Under the pieces are notes generated by a model, which had not been told where the DNA came from, ran no database searches, and saw only the letters and a list, made by a program, of their open reading frames with translations. The translations under genes and the position numbers were made by a program. A stretch of 11,282 bases of DNA from Kofleriaceae bacterium (GTDB taxonomy: Bacteria; Myxococcota_A; Polyangia; Haliangiales; Haliangiaceae), in the NCBI GenBank assembly GCA_016763395.1, contig JAESTW010000756.1:1-11282 (forward strand). Reading direction: 5' to 3'. Shown piece after piece: positions 1 to 7,188 of the stretch. Positions within the stretch are counted from its first letter, which is position 1. Every line of letters starts with the position of its first letter.

Positions 1-1
1 C

Positions 2-139
2 CGGGTTTGGGTTGCAGATGTCCCCAAAGGGGACTGGGGGCCCTTTATTCGGGGAGAACGCTCCTTGCAGCCAGAAGACATGGAGCTGCAAACTCTCAAT
101 GATATGGTCTGGGGCGTACATCCAGACGCGCCGCTTTAG
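2..139 (+). CDS. 3' end of an unrecognised gene (partial, left edge)
   Basis: Frame 2 is open from the first complete codon to a TAG at 137-139, giving 45 residues and then the stop. The translation has a natural protein composition: it opens RVWVADVPKGDWGPF, contains an acidic stretch around LQPEDMELQTLND, and ends VWGVHPDAPL. I do not recognise the family. It ends 27 bp before the GTG of the lipoprotein gene on the same strand, so the two could be co-transcribed. Another frame, open from an ATG at position 12, translates into a Cys/Ser/Arg-rich sequence with no protein character and is rejected. The support is the open frame to the edge and the sensible composition only, so confidence is moderate. 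Confidence 0.45.
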   Translation, partial: RVWVADVPKGDWGPFIRGERSLQPEDMELQTLNDMVWGVHPDAPL

Positions 140-166
140 CAGGTTGGCTGCGAGGATGATAGAATT

Positions 167-1657
167 GTGGCAGTGCAGAACAATTCCAAGACACCTAAAT
201 TTCTTGTTTTCTATGCCCCGATTCTAGTTGGCACTTTGGCCTTTGGCGCTTGCGGCTCTGATGCGAAGCCAGCCGACGCAGATGCAAACGCCGGGCTGGA
301 TGCGAGTAGCGTGTCTTCTGCTTGCGAAAATAATCCCTGCGCTACGAATGACTCCGCAGCGACTTGTAGCCTCAGCGATAGCGCGCCCGGTGGCTACGCG
401 TGCGAATGCTCGGCTGGGTATTCACGAGGCGAGGGCAGCTGTGTGGACACTGATGCATGCGAGAGCAATCCATGTAACAGCATCGACACCGGGGCAACAT
501 GCGTAGACACCGCTGCTCCGGCGGACGGCTACTCCTGCACTTGTTCGACAGGGTTTGAGTACGATGGCACCAGTTGTATTGCTCTACCATGCACTCTGCG
601 TCCGGACGTAGACGGTGACGGTATCCCGGCGTATCCTTTTGGCAGTGACTTGGATGACGATGGGGATGGCGCTCGGACGTACTTGCTTGGCGGCCGAGAC
701 ACAAACGACAGTGACGCTAACACGATTCTTGCTACCGGTGATGGTAGCTTTTCTGTGGTCGAGACATACTCACTCAATCGAGGTGGCTCTCCCACTGGTG
801 TGGTGGTGGCCGACTTTAATGATGACGGAAATCTGGATATTGCCATCACCGATCAGAGCGGAAGCATGGCAGGTGAAGGCGGGCATGTAGAGGTGTGGCT
901 AGGTGGAGGTAACATGGGGTTTGCTTTCGCTTCCAATGCATCTCTTACTCGCGGTGGCGGGAAGCTGTCTACTGGCGACTTCAACAATGATGGTGCGCTT
1001 GATCTATTCAATCGAGGAGAAGTTCTCTTTGGTAACTGCGATGGCACCTTTACCGCGGACAACACTTTGCAGACCACGCTACATGAGTCCTACGTAGCCG
1101 ACCTCAACGGTGATGGTAATCTGGACATCGTTGGCATTGAGTATGATACTGGCATTGTGAGGCTCCTTGGCGCAGGGGACGGTAGCTTCACCGAAGGCAC
1201 TCTCGCCTATTCGGGGGTGCAAGCTCTGAGTATCGGCTTTCTAGACAACAATGAAAGTCTCGATGTTGTGGCAGACGCCTTCGCCTTCAACGCTCCCTAT
1301 AGCCTTAAGACATTCACGCAAAGCACAATGGGTGCTTTAGAAGAGAAAACCCTGTACGCCGTAGCGGACGAGTTCAACGGCAATTCCGTCATTGGTGACG
1401 TGAACAACGATGGCAATAGTGACGTGATAACCCACGACTTCATCGCCAACACAATCAACGTTTTTCTGGGGGATGGAACCGGCGCTATTGCCGCGCCCAC
1501 TACTGTCATATCCAATCTCGGGGCTACCGGCGGGAAAATCCTGGTAGATGTGAATGGAGACGGCAACAGAGATCTTCTCATTACGGATCAGAATACTGGT
1601 TTTGGTGCTAGCGCGGGAGATGGCAACGGGGCCTCTCTACTCCCACCTTCACTGTGA
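167..1657 (+). CDS. EGF-like / FG-GAP (VCBS) repeat lipoprotein, frameshifted near its C-terminus
   Basis: Probably a surface or periplasmic lipoprotein with a calcium-binding beta-propeller; ligand unknown. It starts at GTG 167 with a GAGG 11 bases upstream; GTG 173 is an alternative. Residues 1-29 form a lipoprotein signal ending FGAC (Cys29). Two EGF-like modules follow, each with six cysteines: C53, 58, 67, 79, 81, 92 and C98, 103, 112, 124, 126, 137. Residues 147-168 are Asp-rich and may bind calcium. The propeller then shows DxNxDGxxD-type loops starting at about 216, 271, 312, 360 (degenerate), 411 and 461, spaced 41-55 residues, as in integrin-like FG-GAP blades. The frame ends at TGA 1655 in the non-propeller sequence ASLLPPSL, while a seventh blade lies directly downstream in another frame. 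The gene is therefore probably truncated by a single-base deletion. It converges on the kinase gene to its right. Confidence 0.8.
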   Translation: MAVQNNSKTPKFLVFYAPILVGTLAFGACGSDAKPADADANAGLDASSVSSACENNPCATNDSAATCSLSDSAPGGYACECSAGYSRGEGSCVDTDACESNPCNSIDTGATCVDTAAPADGYSCTCSTGFEYDGTSCIALPCTLRPDVDGDGIPAYPFGSDLDDDGDGARTYLLGGRDTNDSDANTILATGDGSFSVVETYSLNRGGSPTGVVVADFNDDGNLDIAITDQSGSMAGEGGHVEVWLGGGNMGFAFASNASLTRGGGKLSTGDFNNDGALDLFNRGEVLFGNCDGTFTADNTLQTTLHESYVADLNGDGNLDIVGIEYDTGIVRLLGAGDGSFTEGTLAYSGVQALSIGFLDNNESLDVVADAFAFNAPYSLKTFTQSTMGALEEKTLYAVADEFNGNSVIGDVNNDGNSDVITHDFIANTINVFLGDGTGAIAAPTTVISNLGATGGKILVDVNGDGNRDLLITDQNTGFGASAGDGNGASLLPPSL

Positions 1658-1770
1658 CCGGTAGTAGCGCCTTTGCCCTAGCAACCGCCGACCTCAATAA
1701 AGACGGAAAACTCGATGTAGTTGTGGCGAATATCTCCTCGGGAGATTTCACAATTCTCGCCGGACAGTAA
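1612..1770 (+). pseudogene. Out-of-frame seventh propeller blade of the preceding lipoprotein
   Basis: Frame 1, from about 1633 to TAA 1768-1770, encodes a blade with a calcium loop ([15 protein letters not shown]) ending FTILAGQ. The loop falls 48 residues after the last in-frame one, which matches the spacing of the other blades. Restoring one G in the run 1628-1631 reads GDGNGG into [10 protein letters not shown] without a break and gives a 534-residue protein with seven blades. It is not a separate gene, because no start codon or ribosome site makes sense here. The cause could be a real mutation, homopolymer sequencing error or frameshifting, and sequence alone cannot decide. Confidence 0.75.
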
Positions 1771-1776
1771 TTGCGT

Positions 1777-1813
1777 GGGGAGAAATAAGAGAATGTCGTC
1801 TTTTATTTTACCC
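1777..1813. terminator. Candidate bidirectional terminator hairpin between convergent genes
   Basis: The 58-bp gap between the lipoprotein gene and the convergent kinase gene contains an inverted repeat. Arm 1783-1792 pairs with 1799-1808 over 10 bp, including one G-U pair, around a 6-base loop. An outer GGG (1777-1780) can pair with CCC (1811-1813). The right arm is T-rich and the left arm A-rich, so it could end transcription from either side. The stem is AT-rich and therefore weak; the call is inference from position and symmetry. Confidence 0.4.
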
Positions 1814-1828
1814 GCGCCCTAAGGCCGG

Positions 1829-4294
1829 CTATCTAGCCCAGTTGGGCGTCGGAGAGGGCAAGGTGCGTGCCTTTGGCTTTCGAGCTCTGCGAGACTTCCC
1901 CGGTGCGCCAGGGCTTCCTTTATCCGAAGCCTCTTTTTTTTCAGGGTTTTCCACGTCGTCCGGGCTCGTTGAGTTGTTGCGTTCCGATCTTGATCGCTTC
2001 CTGCCGGAACGTGTCGAAGAACCAGCGCCATCTTCCTTGGGCTTGGCTATCGAGATCGATACACTTGCCTTGCCACTGGCATCAAACTCGGATGAAAGCA
2101 CGCTTCTAAATACTGGTGGCGCCCCGGATACTTCTAGTCGCAGGTGCACATCAGTCCCGGACGCGATGTTGCGCAGGGTTAGCTCTGGATCGGTTGTGCC
2201 GAGAAAAAGCCAGGTCTTGGCAGCAGGCGGATCGCTCTGCACTCTCAGGATTCCCGGCGAATCACCGGAGCTGGCAACGATCGACTTAGCGGCGATGTCT
2301 GTCGTCTCTGTGGGCACTCCGGCGTCCAGTTCCGGGGCGTCAGTCCCGGTGGCGTGCAAGTTCAGTGTGGCATCGATGTAGGTTTGACCATCTGCATCCC
2401 GGCTCCACGCATCGGCGCCCAGAGTCACTTCTTCGGTATCGTATCCATCATATTCGACGCGAAGACGAGGAGAACCAATCTCCCCTGCGGCGCGCTGATA
2501 TTGGACTGGTGTCCGACCTAGAAGAAGCCAGACCTCAGCTTTGCTAGAGCTTGTCACTCGAAGGATTCGAGGGCTGTGGTCCACGGCTGCTGGGGCAACT
2601 GTCTGCGAAGAAGGTTCTTCTTTTTTGGAGCCGGTCGATAGAACAAAGACAAGGGCTGCTGCACCTACCGCGACCACGCCAACGAGCCACAGCTTGCTGC
2701 CCGGCTTGGTAATGTGAAAATCTTCGGTACTGGGGTGGGCTTCGAGAGGAGCGACCAAGACCGTGCCGCTACGCCCTCCTTGAATTTCTTCTGGAATTGC
2801 GGACAGTGTCCGGGCTTTCCCCAGTGGAGTCGCGCTCGCAGCTCGGGTTGCTTTGGCCAGCTTAAGAGCTCGGATATCCGCTGGATCTGACTTCGCTACT
2901 TCCTCGAACATTTCACTGCTGAGAATCTCACCGTCGATCTCTGGTTCTACCTCGACACTGTCGAAGCTTTGTGAATCTCTCTGTACGACGTTCACCGAAA
3001 TGTTCTGTGCTGTCGATACCGCCCGGACAACCCCCTTGGACTGCTCTTGCCGTTCCTTCTCGGCAGTTTCGCGTTCTTCATCGCGCAACTTGGCGAGCAT
3101 GTCGGTTGGGACTCGAGCTGTGAGTTCATCGTTGTGAAATTCGTCGTTCTTCAGCAAGTCCGAGAGTTCACTTCTCGGTTCTACCGGCGAGGGAATCGCG
3201 TCTTCTTCTGAGTGCGTACTCTCTGCCAGAACGCTGGGACTTCTTCCAGGCGCTTGTGGTTTGCGAAATTGTCCGCTGGACCCCTGTGCTCCTTTGCTGC
3301 TGAGCCCCAGCGGGCTAACGTCCTGACGATGCTTCCAGCGCTCTTCGGCAACCGCAGCCGCTTCCTCGAGCAGTGGTTTGATAAAGGAGGCGAAACTCAA
3401 GGTCGAGAGCATGAGCCGATGCTCTTGTGCAAATGCTTCTAGATCAGCCTGCAGACTCTGTGCTGTTGGGTACCGGTCTTCTGGCGATTTGCAGAGACAG
3501 CGGAGTACGATTTTTTCTAGTAGCTTCGGATACTCCATGAGCGTAGACGGCGGAGGTATCGTGCCATCTACGATTTCGTTGATTAGCTCGTATTCGGTGG
3601 TGCTCTTGTACAGGCGGCGTCCGGTCGTGATCTCGTAAAGAATTATTCCTAGGGAGTAAATGTCACTGCGGCGGTCAATATCCTCGCCACGGCACTGTTC
3701 AGGTGACATGTACGCCAGTTTACCCTTGAGGGTACCAAGCGCGGTCTCGGTCATGCGTCCTTGCGCTTTGGCGATACCAAAATCAACTAGTTTGACGGTG
3801 CCGTCTCGAGTCAGAAAGATATTGTGAGGGGTTACATCTCGGTGAACAATGCCAAGTGGCTCCCCGTCAAAGTCGCATTTCTCATGAGCATAATGCAGGC
3901 CAGCAGCAATGTTGGAGATGACATAGATTGCGTGTTCCCACGGAATCGCCAATTCTCTGTCCGCTAAGACCTTACGTAAAGTTCTTAGGTCCGTCCCGTC
4001 AAGATACTCCATGGCCATGAAGTACTCGCCATTTTCTTCACAGGAATCATAGACCTGAATGACATTGGGATGATCTAAAGTCGCTGCGATTCGCGCCTCG
4101 TCGAGGAACATGCGAAAGAGTTCCTCGCTCTCCGCCAGCTGCGGCAAGATGCGTTTGACGACGACTTGCTTTTGAAAGCCGCCGGCTCCGGATACTTGTG
4201 CCAGATACAGTTCGGCCATCCCGCCAACGGCGATCTTCTTCTGTAGCTGATACCGCCCCAGGAAGGGCTTGGTTTCGTCTTCACCACCGGACAT
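1829..4294 (-). CDS. Transmembrane Ser/Thr protein kinase with PEGA-like C-terminal repeats
   Basis: A Hanks-type (eukaryote-like) kinase of 821 residues in the inner membrane, with its catalytic domain in the cytoplasm. The kinase domain spans about 14-290: glycine-rich loop IAVGGMAELY (21-30), ATP lysine in VVVKR (Lys47), helix-C Glu66 (LDEAR), catalytic loop HRDVTPHN (151-158), DFG 171-173 and SPEQ at 197-200. The loop has Thr where most kinases have Lys (HRDLKPxN); HRDVSPxN/HRDVTPxN loops are common in myxobacterial kinases. Residues 320-530 are a long Ser/Glu-rich, probably disordered linker. A single membrane segment spans about 535-553. Two PEGA-like repeats follow outside (about 576-626 and 680-730), and the tail is basic and Ser-rich. 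The start is ATG 4294, with no good Shine-Dalgarno. TATAAG at 4305-4310 reads as a -10 box on this strand and would give an almost leaderless mRNA. It lies 81 bp downstream of the collagen-like lipoprotein gene, so co-transcription is possible. Confidence 0.93.
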   Translation of the reverse strand: MSGGEDETKPFLGRYQLQKKIAVGGMAELYLAQVSGAGGFQKQVVVKRILPQLAESEELFRMFLDEARIAATLDHPNVIQVYDSCEENGEYFMAMEYLDGTDLRTLRKVLADRELAIPWEHAIYVISNIAAGLHYAHEKCDFDGEPLGIVHRDVTPHNIFLTRDGTVKLVDFGIAKAQGRMTETALGTLKGKLAYMSPEQCRGEDIDRRSDIYSLGIILYEITTGRRLYKSTTEYELINEIVDGTIPPPSTLMEYPKLLEKIVLRCLCKSPEDRYPTAQSLQADLEAFAQEHRLMLSTLSFASFIKPLLEEAAAVAEERWKHRQDVSPLGLSSKGAQGSSGQFRKPQAPGRSPSVLAESTHSEEDAIPSPVEPRSELSDLLKNDEFHNDELTARVPTDMLAKLRDEERETAEKERQEQSKGVVRAVSTAQNISVNVVQRDSQSFDSVEVEPEIDGEILSSEMFEEVAKSDPADIRALKLAKATRAASATPLGKARTLSAIPEEIQGGRSGTVLVAPLEAHPSTEDFHITKPGSKLWLVGVVAVGAAALVFVLSTGSKKEEPSSQTVAPAAVDHSPRILRVTSSSKAEVWLLLGRTPVQYQRAAGEIGSPRLRVEYDGYDTEEVTLGADAWSRDADGQTYIDATLNLHATGTDAPELDAGVPTETTDIAAKSIVASSGDSPGILRVQSDPPAAKTWLFLGTTDPELTLRNIASGTDVHLRLEVSGAPPVFRSVLSSEFDASGKASVSISIAKPKEDGAGSSTRSGRKRSRSERNNSTSPDDVENPEKKEASDKGSPGAPGKSRRARKPKARTLPSPTPNWAR

Positions 4295-4375
4295 GGTTCA
4301 CGTCTTATAGTCTAGTGTAGGTCTCATGAATAGAGCTATGTACACTTGAGCTAAGGGTTTGCCCAAAAGGGACGT

Positions 4376-5167
4376 TTATTTCTTTGGCAGGCAGTAGACT
4401 TCTGCAACCACTTCAATCTCACTTTCGGCGCTAAGATTACGGTAATCACAGCGCCAACCACCTTGGTGACGGGGGTCCGCAACCGCAAAAGGTGCCGAAA
4501 TGATCAGCCCAGCCTGCCAAATAGGGGAGACTGTGCATCCGCCACTGAGAATTAGGTCGGTGGATTGCCGGCATTGCGCAACCGCTGAGCCTATCAGACC
4601 TGCGCCAACCTGAATGCGAAGTTCGAAGCGGTGGTAGTCACTTTTGTTGGAGAGCAGTGCTTCGGGGCCAAGTGGACCTTTGGGACCTTGGGTTCCCTGG
4701 GTTCCTTGCAAGCCCTGTGGGCCTTGAAGTCCCTGAATTCCTTGTGGGCCTGCTGGTCCTGCTCCGCCTTTTTCACCACGAGCACCGGCAGGACCAAGTG
4801 CGCCGCTAGGCCCGAGTGGTCCAAGGTCGCCCTCGGGTCCGGCCGGTCCAGCAGGCCCTTCGAAGCCACGTTGACCTTGCGATCCTGGTGGGCCAACGAG
4901 ATACGGGCTGGGATTATTGATGAGTTCTGCGGCGACCCGAGCGACATCGATTGTCTGTACTTCCTCGAGTTTGGCAATCTTTGCTTCTAGCTCAAGTACA
5001 CGAATCTTAAGTAAATCGACTTGGCTGGGTCCAAGTGGGGCAGTGCTTGCATCCTCAGCTGGCTTCACCAGCGCATCGTTTTTGGGCGAGTTTTCCGAAC
5101 AGCCAAGTGTGCCGAGAAGCAGAGCAATGCTGGCTGAGGCAATTGCAAGAGAACTGTGCCAGGGCAT
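4376..5167 (-). CDS. Collagen-like (Gly-X-Y) lipoprotein
   Basis: A predicted exported lipoprotein of 263 residues that could form a trimeric rod on the envelope. I start it at ATG 5165-5167 because residues 1-23 then form a signal peptide (hydrophobic IASASIALLLGTLG) with a lipobox-like end at Cys23. The longer frame to 5320 places that signal inside the protein and overlaps the ftsE start. Residues 50-82 have heptad-like spacing and may be a coiled coil. Residues 92-169 are 26 uninterrupted Gly-X-Y triplets, rich in Pro at X. The C-terminal domain (about 178-263) has four cysteines (199, 211, 240, 258), with a GGC and a GWRC, as in the small beta-rich caps found at the end of other bacterial collagen-like proteins (recalled pattern). 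The Gly-X-Y coding DNA (about 4661-4894) is internally repetitive. The gene is divergent from ftsE and upstream of the PEGA kinase on the same strand. Ligand and role are unknown. Confidence 0.85.
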   Translation of the reverse strand: MPWHSSLAIASASIALLLGTLGCSENSPKNDALVKPAEDASTAPLGPSQVDLLKIRVLELEAKIAKLEEVQTIDVARVAAELINNPSPYLVGPPGSQGQRGFEGPAGPAGPEGDLGPLGPSGALGPAGARGEKGGAGPAGPQGIQGLQGPQGLQGTQGTQGPKGPLGPEALLSNKSDYHRFELRIQVGAGLIGSAVAQCRQSTDLILSGGCTVSPIWQAGLIISAPFAVADPRHQGGWRCDYRNLSAESEIEVVAEVYCLPKK

Positions 5168-5244
5168 GGTTAGCAGCTTACAACTCTTGGGCGAGCGAAC
5201 GATCCTTTTTGGAGGAACTATCGGGACTTGGCCTACCAATTGCG

Positions 5245-5273
5245 CTGATTTCTCTCTCTTATGCTCGAATAAT
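5245..5273 (+). promoter_or_regulatory. Weak candidate promoter for the ftsE operon
   Basis: AATAAT at 5268-5273 matches five of six bases of a -10 box. CTGATT at 5245-5250, 17 bp upstream, matches only three of six of a -35. It shares its -10 bases with the divergent candidate for the collagen-like gene, so the two could exclude each other. A leader of about 39 bases to ATG 5319 would follow. This is inference from motif spacing only. Confidence 0.25.
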
Positions 5274-5297
5274 GCCGTTTTTTTGCCCAATCGGCAA
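5269..5297 (-). promoter_or_regulatory. Candidate sigma70-type promoter for the collagen-like gene
   Basis: Read on the - strand there is TTGCCG (5292-5297) as -35 and CATTAT (5269-5274) as -10 with a 17-bp spacer, each matching four of six consensus bases. The predicted start near 5262 leaves a leader of about 95 bases. An inverted repeat TTTGCC-5-GGCAAA (5282-5298) covers the -35 and could be an operator. Confidence 0.35.
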
Positions 5298-5318
5298 AGC
5301 CCAGCTACGACTAGAACC

Positions 5319-6107
5319 ATGATTGAGTTGGCACAGGTGAGTTTGCAGCGAGGTGGGGCAACGATACTAGATGGCGCGTTTTTGCGTGTTGACCCTTCTC
5401 AGGTCGTATTGATCTCTGGTCCATCTGGAATTGGCAAGACGTCTCTTCTGAGTCTCATTGGCGGTTTCTTGGCCGCCAACCATGGAGAAGTGAAGGTGTT
5501 TGGCCACGAAGTCGCAAAGATGCGAGCCACCTCCACCGCCCTTTTGCGCCGGAAACTCGCCTTTGTGCCCCAGGAAATAGAACTCATTAAGGAAATGTCG
5601 GCACTAGCCAATGTTCGCCTGGCTCTGGAAGTTTGTGGCGAGCCAAGACGTAGCGCAAAAAAACGGTCCATCGATGCCCTTATCGCCGTTGATATGGGTG
5701 ACTACTTTGACCGTCCGGTTCGAGACTTATCTACTGGACAGCGGCGTCGAGTGTGCTTGGCCCGTGGGCTTGTCCGAAGTGCAGAGATTTTTGTTGCCGA
5801 TGAACCATCCAACGACTTGGACGCTGAGAGAGTTTTGCAGCTCATCGGAATTATCGACGATTTGCGCTGTGACGGCACAGCGATCGTCATCGCAACCAAT
5901 GATTCGCGCTTGCTTTCGCAGGCGCAACAGCCGGGTTGGCGCCACCTCGCACTCAGTGAGGGACAGCTAATTCCCGGAGACATGGCTGCACTCTTTGGCA
6001 GTGGTCGTCCGCGCAAGAAGCCAGAGAAACTAGAGAAGCCAGCAGTGTCCGAAGACTACTCCAATGTCGTGCCTTTCCCCGTAAGCACAGCCATAGGGCA
6101 AGAATGA
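5319..6107 (+). CDS. ftsE: FtsE-like cell-division ABC transporter ATPase
   Basis: Cytoplasmic ATPase of the FtsEX complex, which couples ATP hydrolysis to activation of cell-wall hydrolases in division. It has 262 residues from ATG 5319; the frame is open back to 4917, but that extension is antisense to the collagen-like gene and the ABC fold begins at MIELAQVSL. Walker A is GPSGIGKT (34-41), the Q-loop Gln85, the signature LSTGQ (137-141, normally LSGGE/Q) and Walker B IFVADEP (157-163) followed by SNDLD. The H-loop reads ATNDSRLL, with Asn194 where the family normally has His. A Lys/Pro-rich tail (228-262) extends past the ABC core. The gene overlaps the next small ORF by ATGA, and ftsX follows, which identifies it as FtsE rather than LolD or another ABC family. 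No strong Shine-Dalgarno is visible. Confidence 0.87.
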   Translation: MIELAQVSLQRGGATILDGAFLRVDPSQVVLISGPSGIGKTSLLSLIGGFLAANHGEVKVFGHEVAKMRATSTALLRRKLAFVPQEIELIKEMSALANVRLALEVCGEPRRSAKKRSIDALIAVDMGDYFDRPVRDLSTGQRRRVCLARGLVRSAEIFVADEPSNDLDAERVLQLIGIIDDLRCDGTAIVIATNDSRLLSQAQQPGWRHLALSEGQLIPGDMAALFGSGRPRKKPEKLEKPAVSEDYSNVVPFPVSTAIGQE

Positions 6108-6289
6108 AAACTCGTTATCGAATACTAGCTCGCCGCCGTCTGGAAGCACCCAGGCGCCTTCGTTTGCGTTCCGCTCAACATCAGGGTTTGGAGCCTATCC
6201 CCGATGATCCCATGGAGTTGCCGACAGAACTTGTCGATGTGGCAACCGGTGAACGTATCGACCCACCAGTGAAAGGGTCGACTTCGTGA
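6104..6289 (+). CDS. Small protein encoded between ftsE and ftsX
   Basis: A 61-residue reading frame of unknown function. Its ATG overlaps the ftsE stop as ATGA (6104-6107), and its stop overlaps the ftsX start as GTGA (6286-6289), so it fills exactly the space between the two genes and is probably translated by coupling. The N-terminal third is strongly basic (KTRYRILARRRLEAPRRLRL) and the rest acidic and Pro-rich (EPIPDDPMELPTELVD). There is no membrane segment or signal peptide, so it is predicted cytoplasmic; the basic end could contact membrane lipids, DNA or FtsE/FtsX, but that is a guess. FtsE and FtsX are normally adjacent genes. The precise double overlap is the main evidence that it is a real gene. 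Confidence 0.7.
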   Translation: MKTRYRILARRRLEAPRRLRLRSAQHQGLEPIPDDPMELPTELVDVATGERIDPPVKGSTS

Positions 6290-7188
6290 CCTTTGTCCGA
6301 ACCTTTGGCTACGCTTTTCTGCGCGCGCTGGCCAGCTTGCGCCGCCGTCCACTCATTGCGACTCTTACAGTCGGAGTGATGACGGTCGCCTTGGTCCTGG
6401 TTGGCGTTGCCTACATGGCTGAACGCAATGTAAAAGCGTTGAGTGAAGAATGGGGTTCTGGCGTTCAGATGATCGTCTATCTCGACGAGGGAACCAGCGA
6501 AGTTCACACTGAGAACTTGTCCCAGGCTCTCTTGGCATTGCCAGCGGTTGAAAGTCTGCACTACGTAGCGCCAGAAGAGGCGATGGAGTACTTGCGAGAC
6601 TCTCTAGGTAAGCACGACGAGTTGCTCGATGGTATTGAAACGAGCTTTTTGCCCGCATCAATCGAAGTCAATCTCGTGCAAGGAGTGCGTGACTTGGTAT
6701 CGGCAGGCCCGGTCATTGAGCGTCTCGAAGCCACGCCGGGAGTTGAAGAGGTCGAATTCTTGGGCAACTGGGTCGACAATTTTACTGCACTAGTCGGACA
6801 AGTCCAGCGAGCCGGACTCTGGCTTGTCGCCATCGCGAGTCTAATCGGGATTTTCACGGTAGTTGCGACAATGAGGTTGTCCGCTGACTCAAGGGCAGCA
6901 GAGCTTCGGGTATTGCGACTCATGGGAGCACCCGCGATACTTAGCCATGGCCCCAACGTCATTGAGGGCGCAATTTTAGGACTCTTGGGCGCTGGCACTG
7001 CGGTGCTCATGCTCTATGCACTCTTTGACTCAGGTGCGCCCTTGATAGCTTCTGCGCTGTCTTCGTCAATCGGCGAAATTGATATTCAGTTTCTTGGCAC
7101 CAAAGACCTTATTCAACTTGGCCTCTTCGGTCTGAGCCTTGGGACTGTTGGTGGGCTCGTTACGAACTACTCGCAGGCAAAAGTATGA
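6286..7188 (+). CDS. ftsX: FtsX-like cell-division ABC transporter permease
   Basis: Inner-membrane partner of FtsE, which passes the ATPase cycle to a periplasmic hydrolase activator. The protein has 300 residues, normal for FtsX, and starts at GTG 6286 inside the stop of the small upstream ORF. There is a basic cytoplasmic N-terminus (LRRRP at 18-22), then TM1 (about 24-43), a periplasmic domain (about 44-172) with the family-style YLDEGTSE and VEEVEFLGNWV segments, and TM2 (about 177-196). A cytoplasmic loop AELRVLRLMGAP (205-216) matches the conserved ELxVMRLxGA motif. TM3 (about 226-246) and TM4 (about 275-294) complete the FtsX topology. The stop overlaps the start of the EnvC-like gene as ATGA. 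Confidence 0.93.
   Translation: MTFVRTFGYAFLRALASLRRRPLIATLTVGVMTVALVLVGVAYMAERNVKALSEEWGSGVQMIVYLDEGTSEVHTENLSQALLALPAVESLHYVAPEEAMEYLRDSLGKHDELLDGIETSFLPASIEVNLVQGVRDLVSAGPVIERLEATPGVEEVEFLGNWVDNFTALVGQVQRAGLWLVAIASLIGIFTVVATMRLSADSRAAELRVLRLMGAPAILSHGPNVIEGAILGLLGAGTAVLMLYALFDSGAPLIASALSSSIGEIDIQFLGTKDLIQLGLFGLSLGTVGGLVTNYSQAKV

Noticed and set aside
20..34. Perfect hairpin GTCCCC-AAA-GGGGAC near the left end
   Set aside because: It lies inside the partial coding frame (VPKGD) and has no T run, so it is likely coincidental.
1842..2381. 179-codon + strand frame inside the PEGA kinase gene
   Set aside because: It is a shadow frame antisense to a well-supported kinase, with no recognisable domain or start context.
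4339..4375. Short CCC-TTTT-GGG hairpin after the collagen-like gene as a terminator
   Set aside because: The stem is only about three to five pairs, too weak to call; read-through into the kinase gene is possible.
4917..5318. N-terminal extension of the ftsE frame starting at 4917
   Set aside because: It is antisense to the collagen-like gene, Ser/Thr-rich without domain character, and the ABC fold begins at ATG 5319.
5168..5320. 51-residue upstream extension of the collagen-like gene
   Set aside because: It would bury the lipoprotein signal peptide and overlap the ftsE start; ATG 5167 gives a proper signal.
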